Part shown: positions 24,267-32,538 of the stretch, piece after piece
Numbering within the stretch: position 1 is the stretch's first letter
Layout of the letters: every line of letters starts with the position of its first letter
From: Chthoniobacterales bacterium
GTDB taxonomy: Bacteria > Verrucomicrobiota > Verrucomicrobiia > Chthoniobacterales > UBA10450
Length of the DNA stretch: 64,000 nt
Reading direction: 5' to 3'
Assembly: GCA_035274845.1 (NCBI GenBank)
Contig: DATENU010000008.1
Span: forward strand, 1-64,000
Made by a program: the position numbers and the translations under genes
Notes under the pieces: model-generated
What the model was told of the DNA's origin: nothing
Seen by the model: the letters and a program-made list of their open reading frames with translations, nothing else
Databases searched by the model: none

Positions 24267-25313
24267 TTACCGATTCGCGCCCGCCGGGAACATGACTTTG
24301 TCCGGCGCCGCGTTGAGCGCGGCCAGCAGCTTCGGGATCAGGCGCGTCTTGATGGAGCCGGCTTCACGCGGCGGGACGACATACCGCACGATGGCGTCGA
24401 TCCACGTCACCTCGTCGACCCGAAAGAAAACCCGCGGATGCGCCCGGACCTCGAGCTCGTTCACCGGTGTTTTCGCCAGGAGATCGCGGTAAACCTCGAC
24501 GCGATCTTTCATCTCTTCGCCGATTTCCTGCTCCACGATCCGTTCCATCGTCTGGGCGACGAACTGCAAATCGCTCTGGTAGGCGATCTGGAATTTTATC
24601 TCATTCCAGATGTAGGGGAAGAGCGGCCAGGAATAATTGTAAACCATCGAGTCGAGCACCTTCGCGTTGGGGAACTTGATGATCCGGCCGCTCGGGTGGT
24701 CCGTGGAAAGAAACGAGCCCCCGAACTCCCAGAGCGTGGTGTCGATGTAGCTGACATCGATCACGTCCCCGGTGGCATCGCCGATTTTGATCCGGTCGCC
24801 GACGCGATATGGCCGCCGGACGAGAATATAAATCCAGCCGATGAAACTCGACATCGGCGTCTGCACCGACAGGCCGACAATGATGGAAACCACTCCCACC
24901 GAGATCAGTGCCGTGTACCAGTTCGCGAAGAAGATAGAGAGCCCGATGAAGACAATCACAATCCCTACGATGAGGTGGAGAATGCGCCGGAGCGTGAAGG
25001 TCGTGGAGGCGTCTTCGACTCGCCCAATGGCATAAACCGAGACCGCTTTCGCGATCGCCAGGACAATGACGATGAAAACCGTTGCCCGAACGGCGCGGGC
25101 GATCAGATCGAGATGAGGCTGCGGAAGGGGGATCCATTTCCAGCCGAGTAACAACCAGATAGCGGCGCAGCCCAGCAGAACCAGGGCGTGGGTCGTAAAC
25201 CAGAACTTATCCCGCGCCTGCGCCTTGATGACTGGCTTGCCGCCCGTCTGGGCCAGGGCCTCGCGGACCTCTGGCTTCTGTTTCACCTGGGTCAGCGTTT
25301 CGGGCTCTGCCAT
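24267..25313 (-). CDS. mscS: Small-conductance mechanosensitive channel (MscS family)
   Basis: An inner-membrane channel that opens on hypo-osmotic shock. Four hydrophobic helices precede the MscS beta domain. The pore-lining helix is followed by the family signature VGLSVQTPMSSFIGWIYIL and RPYRVGDRIKIGDATGDV. The C-terminal cytoplasmic domain is of normal size, giving 348 residues in total. The segment FLSTDHPSGRIIKFPN replaces the usual N-T-x-V-x-x-PN pattern. It forms an apparent operon with the L,D-transpeptidase, linking osmotic protection with wall maintenance. Confidence 0.9.
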   Translation of the reverse strand: MAEPETLTQVKQKPEVREALAQTGGKPVIKAQARDKFWFTTHALVLLGCAAIWLLLGWKWIPLPQPHLDLIARAVRATVFIVIVLAIAKAVSVYAIGRVEDASTTFTLRRILHLIVGIVIVFIGLSIFFANWYTALISVGVVSIIVGLSVQTPMSSFIGWIYILVRRPYRVGDRIKIGDATGDVIDVSYIDTTLWEFGGSFLSTDHPSGRIIKFPNAKVLDSMVYNYSWPLFPYIWNEIKFQIAYQSDLQFVAQTMERIVEQEIGEEMKDRVEVYRDLLAKTPVNELEVRAHPRVFFRVDEVTWIDAIVRYVVPPREAGSIKTRLIPKLLAALNAAPDKVMFPAGANR

Positions 25314-25338
25314 ACCCCTGTATTCGAAATAGTCCGCC

Positions 25339-25360
25339 GTAGCGGCGGTCTATGATCGCT
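25339..25360 (+). repeat. Degenerate REP family 1 copy
   Basis: GTAGCGGCGGTCTATGATCG, with the left half intact and the right half decayed. Confidence 0.55.
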
Positions 25361-25467
25361 GACTCTTGTCTGGGGAGCGCACGCGTTTCGCCGAAGCTTC
25401 TTCTCTGCGAAAGCGGAAAGATAAAAAAATTCCTGACGCGGAGGCGCCGTCGTCACCGCGCTCCAAC

Positions 25468-25908
25468 TCAGGGGATAAGCTGTTTTAGCTCAACCAACAT
25501 TCCGTCCGGCGCTTTCAGAAACGCGACCTTATAACTCCCGGTCGGCGTCGGAGGCTCGACGGGGAAAAGCTCGGGCTCTTTAAAAACGATCTCACGATTG
25601 CCGCCGTTACGCTCGACGTAATAATTCGTGGCCGCCTCACAGTCCTCAACGAGGAACGCCATGTGGAAAGCGCCGAGGCGATCGGGTCCCGGTGCCGGCT
25701 GCGGCGTGGCCGCGGTCGACGGGGCAAAAAGGAGGGTTGCCCCACCAAGCCTGAACTGTAAGTGCCGAATCGGACCGATTTGGACAAAGCCAAGATTCTC
25801 CGCCTCCATAATGTCGACGTAAAAGTGAATGGTCTCTTCGAAGTCAGAGTAGGTGCGGTAATGAACGTGGTCGAAACTGAGGTTGGGCTTCATGAGTTTG
25901 CTCGGCAT
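25468..25908 (-). CDS. VOC/glyoxalase-like protein
   Basis: A 146-residue single-chain vicinal-oxygen-chelate protein. It shows two beta-alpha-beta-beta-beta halves, starting FDHVHYRTYSDFEETIHFYVD and AFHMAFLVEDCEAATNYYVE, and ends in the usual PDGMLVELKQ with the metal-ligand glutamate. A histidine in HVHY and another in AFHMAF are candidate ligands. The family includes glyoxalase I, fosfomycin resistance proteins and dioxygenases; nothing here picks between them. The gene stands alone. Confidence 0.75.
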   Translation of the reverse strand: MPSKLMKPNLSFDHVHYRTYSDFEETIHFYVDIMEAENLGFVQIGPIRHLQFRLGGATLLFAPSTAATPQPAPGPDRLGAFHMAFLVEDCEAATNYYVERNGGNREIVFKEPELFPVEPPTPTGSYKVAFLKAPDGMLVELKQLIP

Positions 25909-26249
25909 CTCCGAAACGGCCGTCGCCGGTCGGCGTCGTTTATCGCGGTGGCGATTTCTTGATTTTGGCCAGGTAACTTCGCGCTTTAGGTGAAAATGAG
26001 CCGTCGGGCGTGCGGGACAGGAATATTGCGGGGGAAAACAAAATCGGGGTCAAAACGAATCCCAGCCTGCGCCGCGGAGGATGTCAAGTGCGAAGGAGCG
26101 GATGTCGATGACGTAGCGATATGCTATGCGATCCGTGCGATAAGCGCGGAGCCTCACCGTTCGCGACGCGTTTTGTTGGGAAAAGACTTAATCGAGGCGG
26201 GGGCAGGCCTTCAGCTGCGGCTCGATTGGTCTCGCCGACCCAGAAGAAG
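25909..26249. other. Intergenic stretch without recognisable content
   Basis: 341 bp between the VOC gene and the end of the debranching-enzyme gene. A plus-strand frame from 25990 runs into the antisense of the next gene and is not protein-like. I see no repeat, RNA or promoter that I could defend. Confidence 0.5.
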
Positions 26250-28271
26250 TCACGCCGTCTTCACCCAGCAACGCAGCACTTCCGCGACGCTCCAGGCTTG
26301 GGCGATGCAACCACCGGCGGTGTGCGGTTCCCGCGCATCGAAAACTTCGCTAATCGTTCCGATTCCGTTCTCGTTCATGCTTTCCGGGAAACGATCGAGG
26401 AATTTGCGCGCGGCTGTCTTTTCTTCCGGATGCACTTTCAACCAGGCATCGATAAACGGCCCGATTAGCCATGCCCAAACCGTGCCCTGGTGGTAGGCGC
26501 CGTCTCTAGAGCGAAGGTCACCGCCGTAAATCGGTTTGTAATCCGGATGGTTCGGCGAGAGGGACCGCAGGCCGACCGGTGTCACCAAATCGCGCTCGGC
26601 GACTTCGACCACCGATTTCCAGCGCGCCTGATCGAGCACCGGATTGTCGAGCGAGATGGCAAAGAGTTGATTTGGCCGGCAGGCGGGGTCGCTCGCGGTG
26701 CCCCCATCTACGTCAACGACATCGTAAAGGTGTCCACCTTCCTCGAACCAAAAGCGGTCGTTGAACGACTCGCGGGCTCGCCGGGCATGGTCCGCGTAGC
26801 TCTGGGCCGCTTCGGCGTTTCCCATCTCGCGGAGCCAGCTTTCCAGAAGCTTGAGCGCGTTATACCAAAGCGCGTTGATCTCCACCGCCTTGCCTCGCCG
26901 CGGTGTGACCACCCAATCGCCCATCTTCGCGTCCATCCAGGTGAGCTGATAACCTTCCTGGCCTTGGACGAGCAGCCCATCCCGGGGATCGACGTGAATG
27001 TTAAACCTCGTCCCGCGCAAATGATGCTCGGCGATATCGACCAAGGTGGGCAGGAGGAGCCGGAGAGTGATGCGGTCCTGCGACTTTTTTAAGTATCGGC
27101 CCAAGGCATGGAAGAACCAGAGGGTTGCGTCCGCGGTATGATAAAGTCCCTCCTTTTGTCGATCAGGAAACATATTCGGGATCAGCCCATTGCGAACGTA
27201 ATGAGCAAATGTTCGTAAAATATATCCAGCCTCTTGACAGCGCCCGGTTACCAACGTTAGCCCTTCCAGGCTAATCATCGTGTCCCGCCCCCAATCGGTA
27301 AACCAGTGGTAGCCCGCGATGACCGTCCGCACCTCATCGCCCGACGCGTGAGCGCGCGCCGCTTCCTCAAAGCGGCCGGCCGGGGTGATCACATATTGAT
27401 CGCTCGCGAAAACGAGTTCCGCGGCGACGCCCTCCTTGGCTTCCGGGGCCGAGTCCTCCAGCAGTCTCGCGCGCCGTTGCCGTTCGGCTGCGAGCACTTC
27501 CAGTGGGCTCAGAACATCAATGATCTCCCATGGCTCGGTCGATCCAATCAACGTCGCCCTGTTTTCATCAGCGAAATCGACCTGAAAAAATCCGGGGCTC
27601 CAGAGCGTTCCTTCGTGGGCATAGCCGCGGGCCTGCTCGGTCCGATACACCACCTGGTGAATTTTCGCGGGCGCGATCGTAAAGGCTGTGGCATGACCGC
27701 AAATCCGCATGCGGAGCGCGCCATATTTCCGGCGAGCCGACACGATTTCGTAGCGTTCGTCGACCGCGCTCAGCTTGTAAGGCTCGGCCAGGGGCAAATC
27801 GACTGCTTCCTCGTGATGGCGAAAATGGAAGGCAGGCCGCAGCTCCAGCCTGGGAGGTTTCCCCGGGCCCCTGACCTGATAGCTCACGTGCACGGTGTTT
27901 TGGAGGTGAGGCATCGAGACGCGTTTCTCGATGGCGAAATCGCGAACGTGATAAACCCAGACCGGCATCCCGTCCTCGAGGCGGAATTCGCGAAGATAAT
28001 CGGCGCTTTTCAGATCGAGCTGGCCGCCGGCACGTTCCTCCGCGCCTAACGACACTACTTCGTTGTCGTCAAAGCGGAGAAATTCGGAGACGTGATTCCA
28101 CATGACGACGCGCCCGAGGGGAGTTGGCAGGGCCGCGACCAGGATGCCGTGATATTTCCGGGTGATCGCCCCGGAAACCGTCCCGGACGCGTAACCACCC
28201 AGGCCATTGGTCACGAGCCATTCCCGATTCAGGAGGACTTCGCGCGAGGGATGCGCCGGGTCCCACGCCAT
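26250..28271 (-). CDS. Glycogen debranching enzyme (amylo-alpha-1,6-glucosidase family)
   Basis: Hydrolyses alpha-1,6 branch points of glycogen or maltodextrin. The bacterial GDE N-terminal domain is recognised from REWLVTNGLGGYASGT near the start. The (alpha/alpha)6 catalytic domain (about residue 280 onward) has the typical YHWFTDWGRDTMISLEGL and later FDAREPHTAGGCIAQAWS motifs. Start choice is open: ATG at 28271 lies 20 bp past the treZ stop, while GTG at 28313 would overlap treZ. It directly follows treZ on the same strand, so it probably feeds linear glucans to trehalose formation. Confidence 0.88.
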   Translation of the reverse strand: MAWDPAHPSREVLLNREWLVTNGLGGYASGTVSGAITRKYHGILVAALPTPLGRVVMWNHVSEFLRFDDNEVVSLGAEERAGGQLDLKSADYLREFRLEDGMPVWVYHVRDFAIEKRVSMPHLQNTVHVSYQVRGPGKPPRLELRPAFHFRHHEEAVDLPLAEPYKLSAVDERYEIVSARRKYGALRMRICGHATAFTIAPAKIHQVVYRTEQARGYAHEGTLWSPGFFQVDFADENRATLIGSTEPWEIIDVLSPLEVLAAERQRRARLLEDSAPEAKEGVAAELVFASDQYVITPAGRFEEAARAHASGDEVRTVIAGYHWFTDWGRDTMISLEGLTLVTGRCQEAGYILRTFAHYVRNGLIPNMFPDRQKEGLYHTADATLWFFHALGRYLKKSQDRITLRLLLPTLVDIAEHHLRGTRFNIHVDPRDGLLVQGQEGYQLTWMDAKMGDWVVTPRRGKAVEINALWYNALKLLESWLREMGNAEAAQSYADHARRARESFNDRFWFEEGGHLYDVVDVDGGTASDPACRPNQLFAISLDNPVLDQARWKSVVEVAERDLVTPVGLRSLSPNHPDYKPIYGGDLRSRDGAYHQGTVWAWLIGPFIDAWLKVHPEEKTAARKFLDRFPESMNENGIGTISEVFDAREPHTAGGCIAQAWSVAEVLRCWVKTA

Positions 28272-28290
28272 CGAGCGGACGACCACCGGA

Positions 28291-30246
28291 TTACTGTTCG
28301 GCTTTTGCTCCACTTCTTTCTTTCGGTTTCCGGAGTGGTCTTGTCCGTGGAATGGGACGAAAAGCGATGGCGGCTTCCGCGGGGAGCGACCAACCTTCAT
28401 CGGCAAAAGGCATGGCGACACCCGGCCCGCCGTAGCGTTGATCGTCGCTCGACCAAATCAACTCCCACTCAAAGCCAAGCGGCGGGGCGAGGAGCGGTTC
28501 GGCCGAGGGCGTCAGCGATTGTTCCGGACCGAGATTGACGAGCAGCAGGCGTTCTTCCCCCGGTTTCCCAAAGAAGCGGAGGAGGAAACTGTTTTCGCCC
28601 AGGACCGCGCCATCCAAACTTCCGGGAACCTGCCTGCTTAACCGCGGATCTTCCCGTCGCAGGCGAATGAGGTCACGATACAGATCGTAGAATTGCGATT
28701 GTTCCGTTCGCTCTGCGAAGTTCAGCTTGCAGCGCTCGAAATTTTTCGGGTCGGTCGGGTCGGGCAGATTTCGGTGTGCTTCGCCGCTCGCCAGAGACGG
28801 AAATTGGGACAGAAATTCGAAACGACCCTCCCGGATCGCGTTTCGAAGTTTTTCGTCGCCGATGTCCGTGAAAAAAACGAACGGCGTCGTCGCCCCAAAT
28901 TCCTGGCCCTGGAAGAGGAGGGGGGTCCATGGCCCGAGCAGGAGCAGCGCGGTCATGGCGCGGTAGCGTCCCGGCGAAGTTTCAAAGCGCATCCGCGCGC
29001 CAGCCGCGCTGTTCGAAACCTGGTCGTGATTCTCGATGAAGGAAACGAACGCCGCCGGGTGCACGCCAAAAGTCGGCATCCCCCGTTCGGCATCCTGCCA
29101 CCAATACGGCTGGCCCTGGAAGAGGTAGCCATATTTCGCCGCGGAAACGAACTCCTGCGGCCGCCCGCAATAATCCGAATAATAGGCCTCCCGCCGCCCG
29201 CTCAGGGCGACATAGGCGCTGTGGTGGAAATCGTCGTTCCACAAACCATCGAGGTCGTCGCCGCCTTCGCTGCGGGGCCGAATAAGCTTCGTCTCCTGCG
29301 GTTCGTTTTCCGCGACGAGGATAATCGAACGCTCCCCGGCCGCGAGCCGGGCCGCGCGGCCGATTGCTCCCACGATGTATTCGTCCGAGTTGTCGTGAAT
29401 GCTCTGGGTGGCGTCGAAACGGAACCCGTCGAAATGAAATTCCTCGATCCAATAGCGTCCATTGGTAATGAAGAATTCGCGGACCGGTGCGGAGTTTTCC
29501 CCGTCGAAATTGATCGAGTCGCCCCATTCATTGGCGCGTTCGGAATGGAGGTAATCGCCGGAGTAAAGCCCAAGGTAATTGCCGTCCGGGCCAAAGTGGT
29601 TGTAAACGACGTCGAGAATCACGCCCAGGCCTAACGAGTGGGCTTCATTCACGAAGGCCCGCAGATCGTCCGGGGTCCCGTAAAGGCGCGTGGGAGCGAA
29701 AAGATCGACTCCGTCGTAGCCCCAGCCGTAATCGCCCGGAAAATCCGCGACCGGCATCATCTCCACCACGGAAATCCCAATCCGGGCCAGCTCCGGCAAT
29801 TCCCGGGCCGCCGCTGCCCAGGTGCCTTCCGGGGTGAACGTCCCGACATGCATCTCATACATGATCTGGCCCGGCAGCGCGAGTCCCTGCCAACTGCTAT
29901 CGGTCCAGGAAAACCGGGTTGGATCGACCACGCAGGACGGCCCGTGCGGTCCTTCCGGTTGGAAGCGGGAAGCCGGATCCGGGTAGAGATTTTCTCCGCC
30001 ATCGATCCGAAAACGGTAAAGCGTTCCGGCCTCAGCCGTCACCGCTCCGGAAAAATAACCAGTCGGCTCGCGTTCGAGTTCGTGAAAATGGGGAGCTCCT
30101 TTGCTGATCCGGCCATTCTCCCATTGGCCTTCGAGAGCCACCTCTAGTCGTTTAGCCTTCGGCGCCCAAACGCGAAAATGCGTCCGGCCATCGTCGGCTG
30201 GCTCGGCTCCAATTGGATAGCGGCGCTTGCGTGCTTCTTCCGTCAC
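28291..30246 (-). CDS. treZ: Maltooligosyl trehalose trehalohydrolase
   Basis: Releases trehalose from maltooligosyl-trehalose. The N-terminal CBM48-like domain (HFRVWAPKAKRLEVAL) is followed by a GH13 barrel with MYEMHVGTF, GYDGVDLFAPTRLYG, DVVYNHFGPDGNY and the nucleophile region FDGFRFDATQSI, all typical of TreZ. GTG at 30246 has an AAGGAG four bases upstream and is preferred over ATG 30303, which has none. Length is then 651 residues. It is paired with a debranching enzyme; TreY, which supplies its substrate, is not in the window. Confidence 0.92.
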   Translation of the reverse strand: MTEEARKRRYPIGAEPADDGRTHFRVWAPKAKRLEVALEGQWENGRISKGAPHFHELEREPTGYFSGAVTAEAGTLYRFRIDGGENLYPDPASRFQPEGPHGPSCVVDPTRFSWTDSSWQGLALPGQIMYEMHVGTFTPEGTWAAAARELPELARIGISVVEMMPVADFPGDYGWGYDGVDLFAPTRLYGTPDDLRAFVNEAHSLGLGVILDVVYNHFGPDGNYLGLYSGDYLHSERANEWGDSINFDGENSAPVREFFITNGRYWIEEFHFDGFRFDATQSIHDNSDEYIVGAIGRAARLAAGERSIILVAENEPQETKLIRPRSEGGDDLDGLWNDDFHHSAYVALSGRREAYYSDYCGRPQEFVSAAKYGYLFQGQPYWWQDAERGMPTFGVHPAAFVSFIENHDQVSNSAAGARMRFETSPGRYRAMTALLLLGPWTPLLFQGQEFGATTPFVFFTDIGDEKLRNAIREGRFEFLSQFPSLASGEAHRNLPDPTDPKNFERCKLNFAERTEQSQFYDLYRDLIRLRREDPRLSRQVPGSLDGAVLGENSFLLRFFGKPGEERLLLVNLGPEQSLTPSAEPLLAPPLGFEWELIWSSDDQRYGGPGVAMPFADEGWSLPAEAAIAFRPIPRTRPLRKPKERSGAKAEQ

Positions 30247-30250
30247 CTGA

Positions 30251-30256
30251 CTCCTT
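30251..30256 (-). promoter_or_regulatory. Shine-Dalgarno deciding the treZ GTG start
   Basis: AAGGAG on the minus strand, four bases before GTG 30246. The upstream ATG at 30303 has no comparable site. Confidence 0.7.
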
Positions 30257-30303
30257 CGCTCCGCGTTCCCGGAACGGTTGTGCGGGAGTTTGTTTGTTTG
30301 CAT

Positions 30304-30842
30304 CTCAAATGGCGAGAAAGCCGGCGGCGGCTACGGCATGATAGACCGCACTCCGGGCACGTTACACGAAGACCGGAGTGGGGTCATCCGCCGTCGCGTC
30401 CTGGCTGGCCGAGGCTGCGTCCCCACAACTTGATGGCTTTACCCTGTTAGGAATATAGAGCGCCGGGAGGCGCGAAGGATTAAAGCCCGGAGGGAGCGTA
30501 GCGAACTCCGGGGGAAAAGAACGGAACCACCCCAAAGAACCCCTGAAAGGGGTGACGGATGCCGCGCATTGTCGGGGGCCAACGGAATCTCGGAAACGTC
30601 GCCTGGTTTGCTTTGTTCTCGATCCGTCGCCCCTTCGGGGCTCGTTTCATTGAGACGCAAACCCCGGAGTTTCGCTGCGCTTCACTCCGGGCTTTTATTC
30701 CGACGTCCCTTCGGGACTAAGGGCTTGTCGCAGTTGTTTCGAGATAGCAGCCCTTTTCGATTTCCCTGCGGGACGCGTTAGAGCGACGCAACTCGGTGGA
30801 CGTGCCGATCCAAACTTGACGGCTTTAGGCCGTCAGTGTTCC
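30304..30842. repeat. Gene-free cluster of dispersed palindromes
   Basis: No gene is seen. The main units are CCCGGAGGGAGCGTAGCGAAC (30486), CCCCTGAAAGGGGTGACGG (30541), CGCCCCTTCGGGGCTCG (30630), CCCCGGAGTTTCGCTGCGCT (30662) with its partner CACTCCGGGCTTTTA, and TTGACGGCTTTAGGCCGTCA (30817). The same units in the same order recur near 52.7 kb and 60.4-60.9 kb. Confidence 0.7.
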
Positions 30843-30865
30843 TCAGCGCGACGAGGACTGGAGAA

Positions 30866-31318
30866 TCAACGCCGGTTTTCCGGCCACTCGCGTTCCAGAA
30901 ATGAATCGTAGTGTCCCTGTTCGATCTCCTTTATGAGATCGCGAAACGATTCCTGTTGCAGCATGCAGCCTCGGGCCGTCTCCACTTTCGCGTCGTTCGC
31001 TCTGAATTTTTCCAGGGCGCGCTGATAGGCCGCCCGGTCGCGCAATCGCAGGGCGACCAACGCATAAAGCTGCCCCGCCGGCGATGCCTGCGGCAGGAGG
31101 CCCTCCAGCCGAGCCACGGCATCCGATTCCTTGAGAATTTCGCGAAGCGCCCGCTCGCCCTGCGACATGGTTCCGGCGACGCCAATTCCGCCAAAGGAAA
31201 AGCTCGAGCACAGGCTCAGCGAAACCTCCGGCTTCGTTCTTTCGGCCAGCCCAACCGAGCCGACCAGGGAAAGCAAGGCAACCGTCCACAGGACAATGGG
31301 GGAAATCGTAACTTTCAT
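30866..31318 (-). CDS. Secreted protein of unknown function
   Basis: A 150-residue protein with a clear signal peptide (MKVTISPIVLWTVALLSLVG, cleavage near GLA-ER). The mature part is helical and charged, with SQGERALREILKES, AGQLYALVALRLRDRAAYQ and RGCMLQQESFRDLIKEIE. It contains two cysteines that may pair. I recognise no domain; the helical hairpin pattern is reminiscent of HEAT-like or small chaperone-type periplasmic proteins, but this is only an impression. It stands alone between a repeat cluster and the MGMT-like gene. Confidence 0.6.
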   Translation of the reverse strand: MKVTISPIVLWTVALLSLVGSVGLAERTKPEVSLSLCSSFSFGGIGVAGTMSQGERALREILKESDAVARLEGLLPQASPAGQLYALVALRLRDRAAYQRALEKFRANDAKVETARGCMLQQESFRDLIKEIEQGHYDSFLEREWPENRR

Positions 31319-31383
31319 ATCGCTTTGACGAACGCCCCTCGATTCCCATGCGCACTAATTTCGACGGAAACCGGGCCGCTCAA

Positions 31384-31872
31384 TCACGACTTCGCCGCCG
31401 CGGTTGGCTCGAACAAAGCAGCCTCGTAATTGGCCACAAAAAATCGTTTTCCTCTCGTCTCAATTCGGTGACCCTCTGCCTTGAGCTTTGACTTCTGCGC
31501 GGCAATGCCGCCGGGAAATTTCGGGTTCAGTTCACCGCCCGTTTTTAGCGTCCGCCAATAGGGCGTGATCTTGCGAGCGCCTGCTTCCGCGGCTTCTTCG
31601 GCCGCATTCGCCGCAATCCAGGCGAAGATACCGGTCGTCAGCGGACAACCGATTGTGGCGCCATGCTTTCCCGCGATGAAGGCGCGAAGTACATCGGTGG
31701 TGAGAATGCGTCCGCGTGGAACGGAACGCATGATCCGGTCGACTTCGATTGGAGCCGGGATCGCCATGGTCCCTTTGCCCCATTTGGTCGCCGCTTTTCC
31801 CTGCAGTGCGACCACCTTCGGCAGGTCCTTGCTGTCAGCCAGTTTCTCCCGCCAGCTCTTCTTGCCCGGCAT
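31384..31872 (-). CDS. MGMT-family DNA-binding protein (alkyltransferase-like)
   Basis: A 162-residue protein matching the MGMT-type DNA-binding domain family: IMRSVPRGRILTTDVLRAF, GCPLTTGIFAWIAANAAEE, KITPYWRTLK and LNPKFPGG are family blocks. The PCHR active-site cysteine of O6-alkylguanine transferases is absent; the only cysteine is in IGCPLTTG. It therefore may recognise DNA lesions without repairing them, as ATL proteins do, or have a different role. It stands alone. Confidence 0.65.
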   Translation of the reverse strand: MPGKKSWREKLADSKDLPKVVALQGKAATKWGKGTMAIPAPIEVDRIMRSVPRGRILTTDVLRAFIAGKHGATIGCPLTTGIFAWIAANAAEEAAEAGARKITPYWRTLKTGGELNPKFPGGIAAQKSKLKAEGHRIETRGKRFFVANYEAALFEPTAAAKS

Positions 31873-31913
31873 AGAGAAATGCTGATTAGCCCTCGGGCGG
31901 GCGCCACTAGCGA

Positions 31914-32372
31914 TTACGCCGAAGCCGCTGCCCCTGCGGGCTTTTGCGAGAACGCGATCTTGGCGCTGCCGACGAAACTGGCCGCTTCATCGACAACCAG
32001 GCGGGGCGCTTCGATATCGCCGTTCACGGTGCAACCGGCGCGCAGCTCGCAGCGTTCGGCCGCTGTGATGTTGCCGTCCACGGTGCCGTCCACGATGACG
32101 GAGCGCGTCTTAATGTCGCCCTTGATCTTGGCCGCCTTGCCGACGGTCAGCCGGCCTTGGGAATTGATCTCGCCTTCGACTACGCAATCAAGAGTCAGCT
32201 CTTTTTGAAATTTAACGCTGCCCTTGATGGAGACGCCGCTCGAGAGCGTTCCGCCCCGGCTAACCTCGGTCGCGCCGTTTGGGGTCGGGTCGGGTTTGGC
32301 TTGCGGTTGAGGAGGGGGCGTCGCCATTGGGGCGGCGGGCTCCACTTTTCGGCTGCTTGAAAACATCTGCAT
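31914..32372 (-). CDS. Bactofilin
   Basis: A polymer-forming cytoskeletal protein of 152 residues. A Pro-rich N-terminal tail is followed by the right-handed beta-helix made of short repeats (SGVSIKGSVKFQKELTLD, VEGEINSQGRLTVG, IKGDIKTRSVIVDGTVDGNI), typical of PF04519. The C-terminal tail is Ala-rich. Bactofilins guide cell-wall or envelope enzymes; no obvious partner peptidase is adjacent. Confidence 0.88.
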   Translation of the reverse strand: MQMFSSSRKVEPAAPMATPPPQPQAKPDPTPNGATEVSRGGTLSSGVSIKGSVKFQKELTLDCVVEGEINSQGRLTVGKAAKIKGDIKTRSVIVDGTVDGNITAAERCELRAGCTVNGDIEAPRLVVDEAASFVGSAKIAFSQKPAGAAASA

Positions 32373-32442
32373 CGGGTTTGGGTCTCCTTCGAAAGATCAT
32401 GGGACAGTTATTCACAAAGGTCAACCTTCGGTTTGATTTGGA

Positions 32443-32511
32443 GGCGGCACGCCACCGTGCCGGTGGGGGAAAAGTGGTGGAGCCGGCACGCCACCGTGCC
32501 GGTGGGGGAAA
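32443..32511 (+). repeat. REP-like direct repeat, GGAG head
   Basis: Two direct copies of GGCACGCCACCGTGCCGGTG followed by GGGGAAA at 32446-32472 and 32485-32511, preceded by GGAGG and GGAGCC. Each copy folds on GGCACG/CGTGCC. They lie between the bactofilin promoter side and the MFS stop. Confidence 0.8.
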
Positions 32512-32538
32512 GCGCCGAAGCAGAAAATCGCGTCGTCC

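Noticed and set aside
28693-29634. 313-codon plus-strand frame opposite treZ
   Set aside because: Shadow frame in high-GC sequence; treZ motifs are complete on the minus strand.
28045-29640. Single attC-like cores (GCCTAACG) within treZ and the debranching gene
   Set aside because: Isolated seven-base matches inside coding sequence with no paired arms.
30843-31355. 170-codon alternative frame over the secreted protein at 30866-31318
   Set aside because: It lacks a signal peptide and is a shifted frame of the better supported gene.
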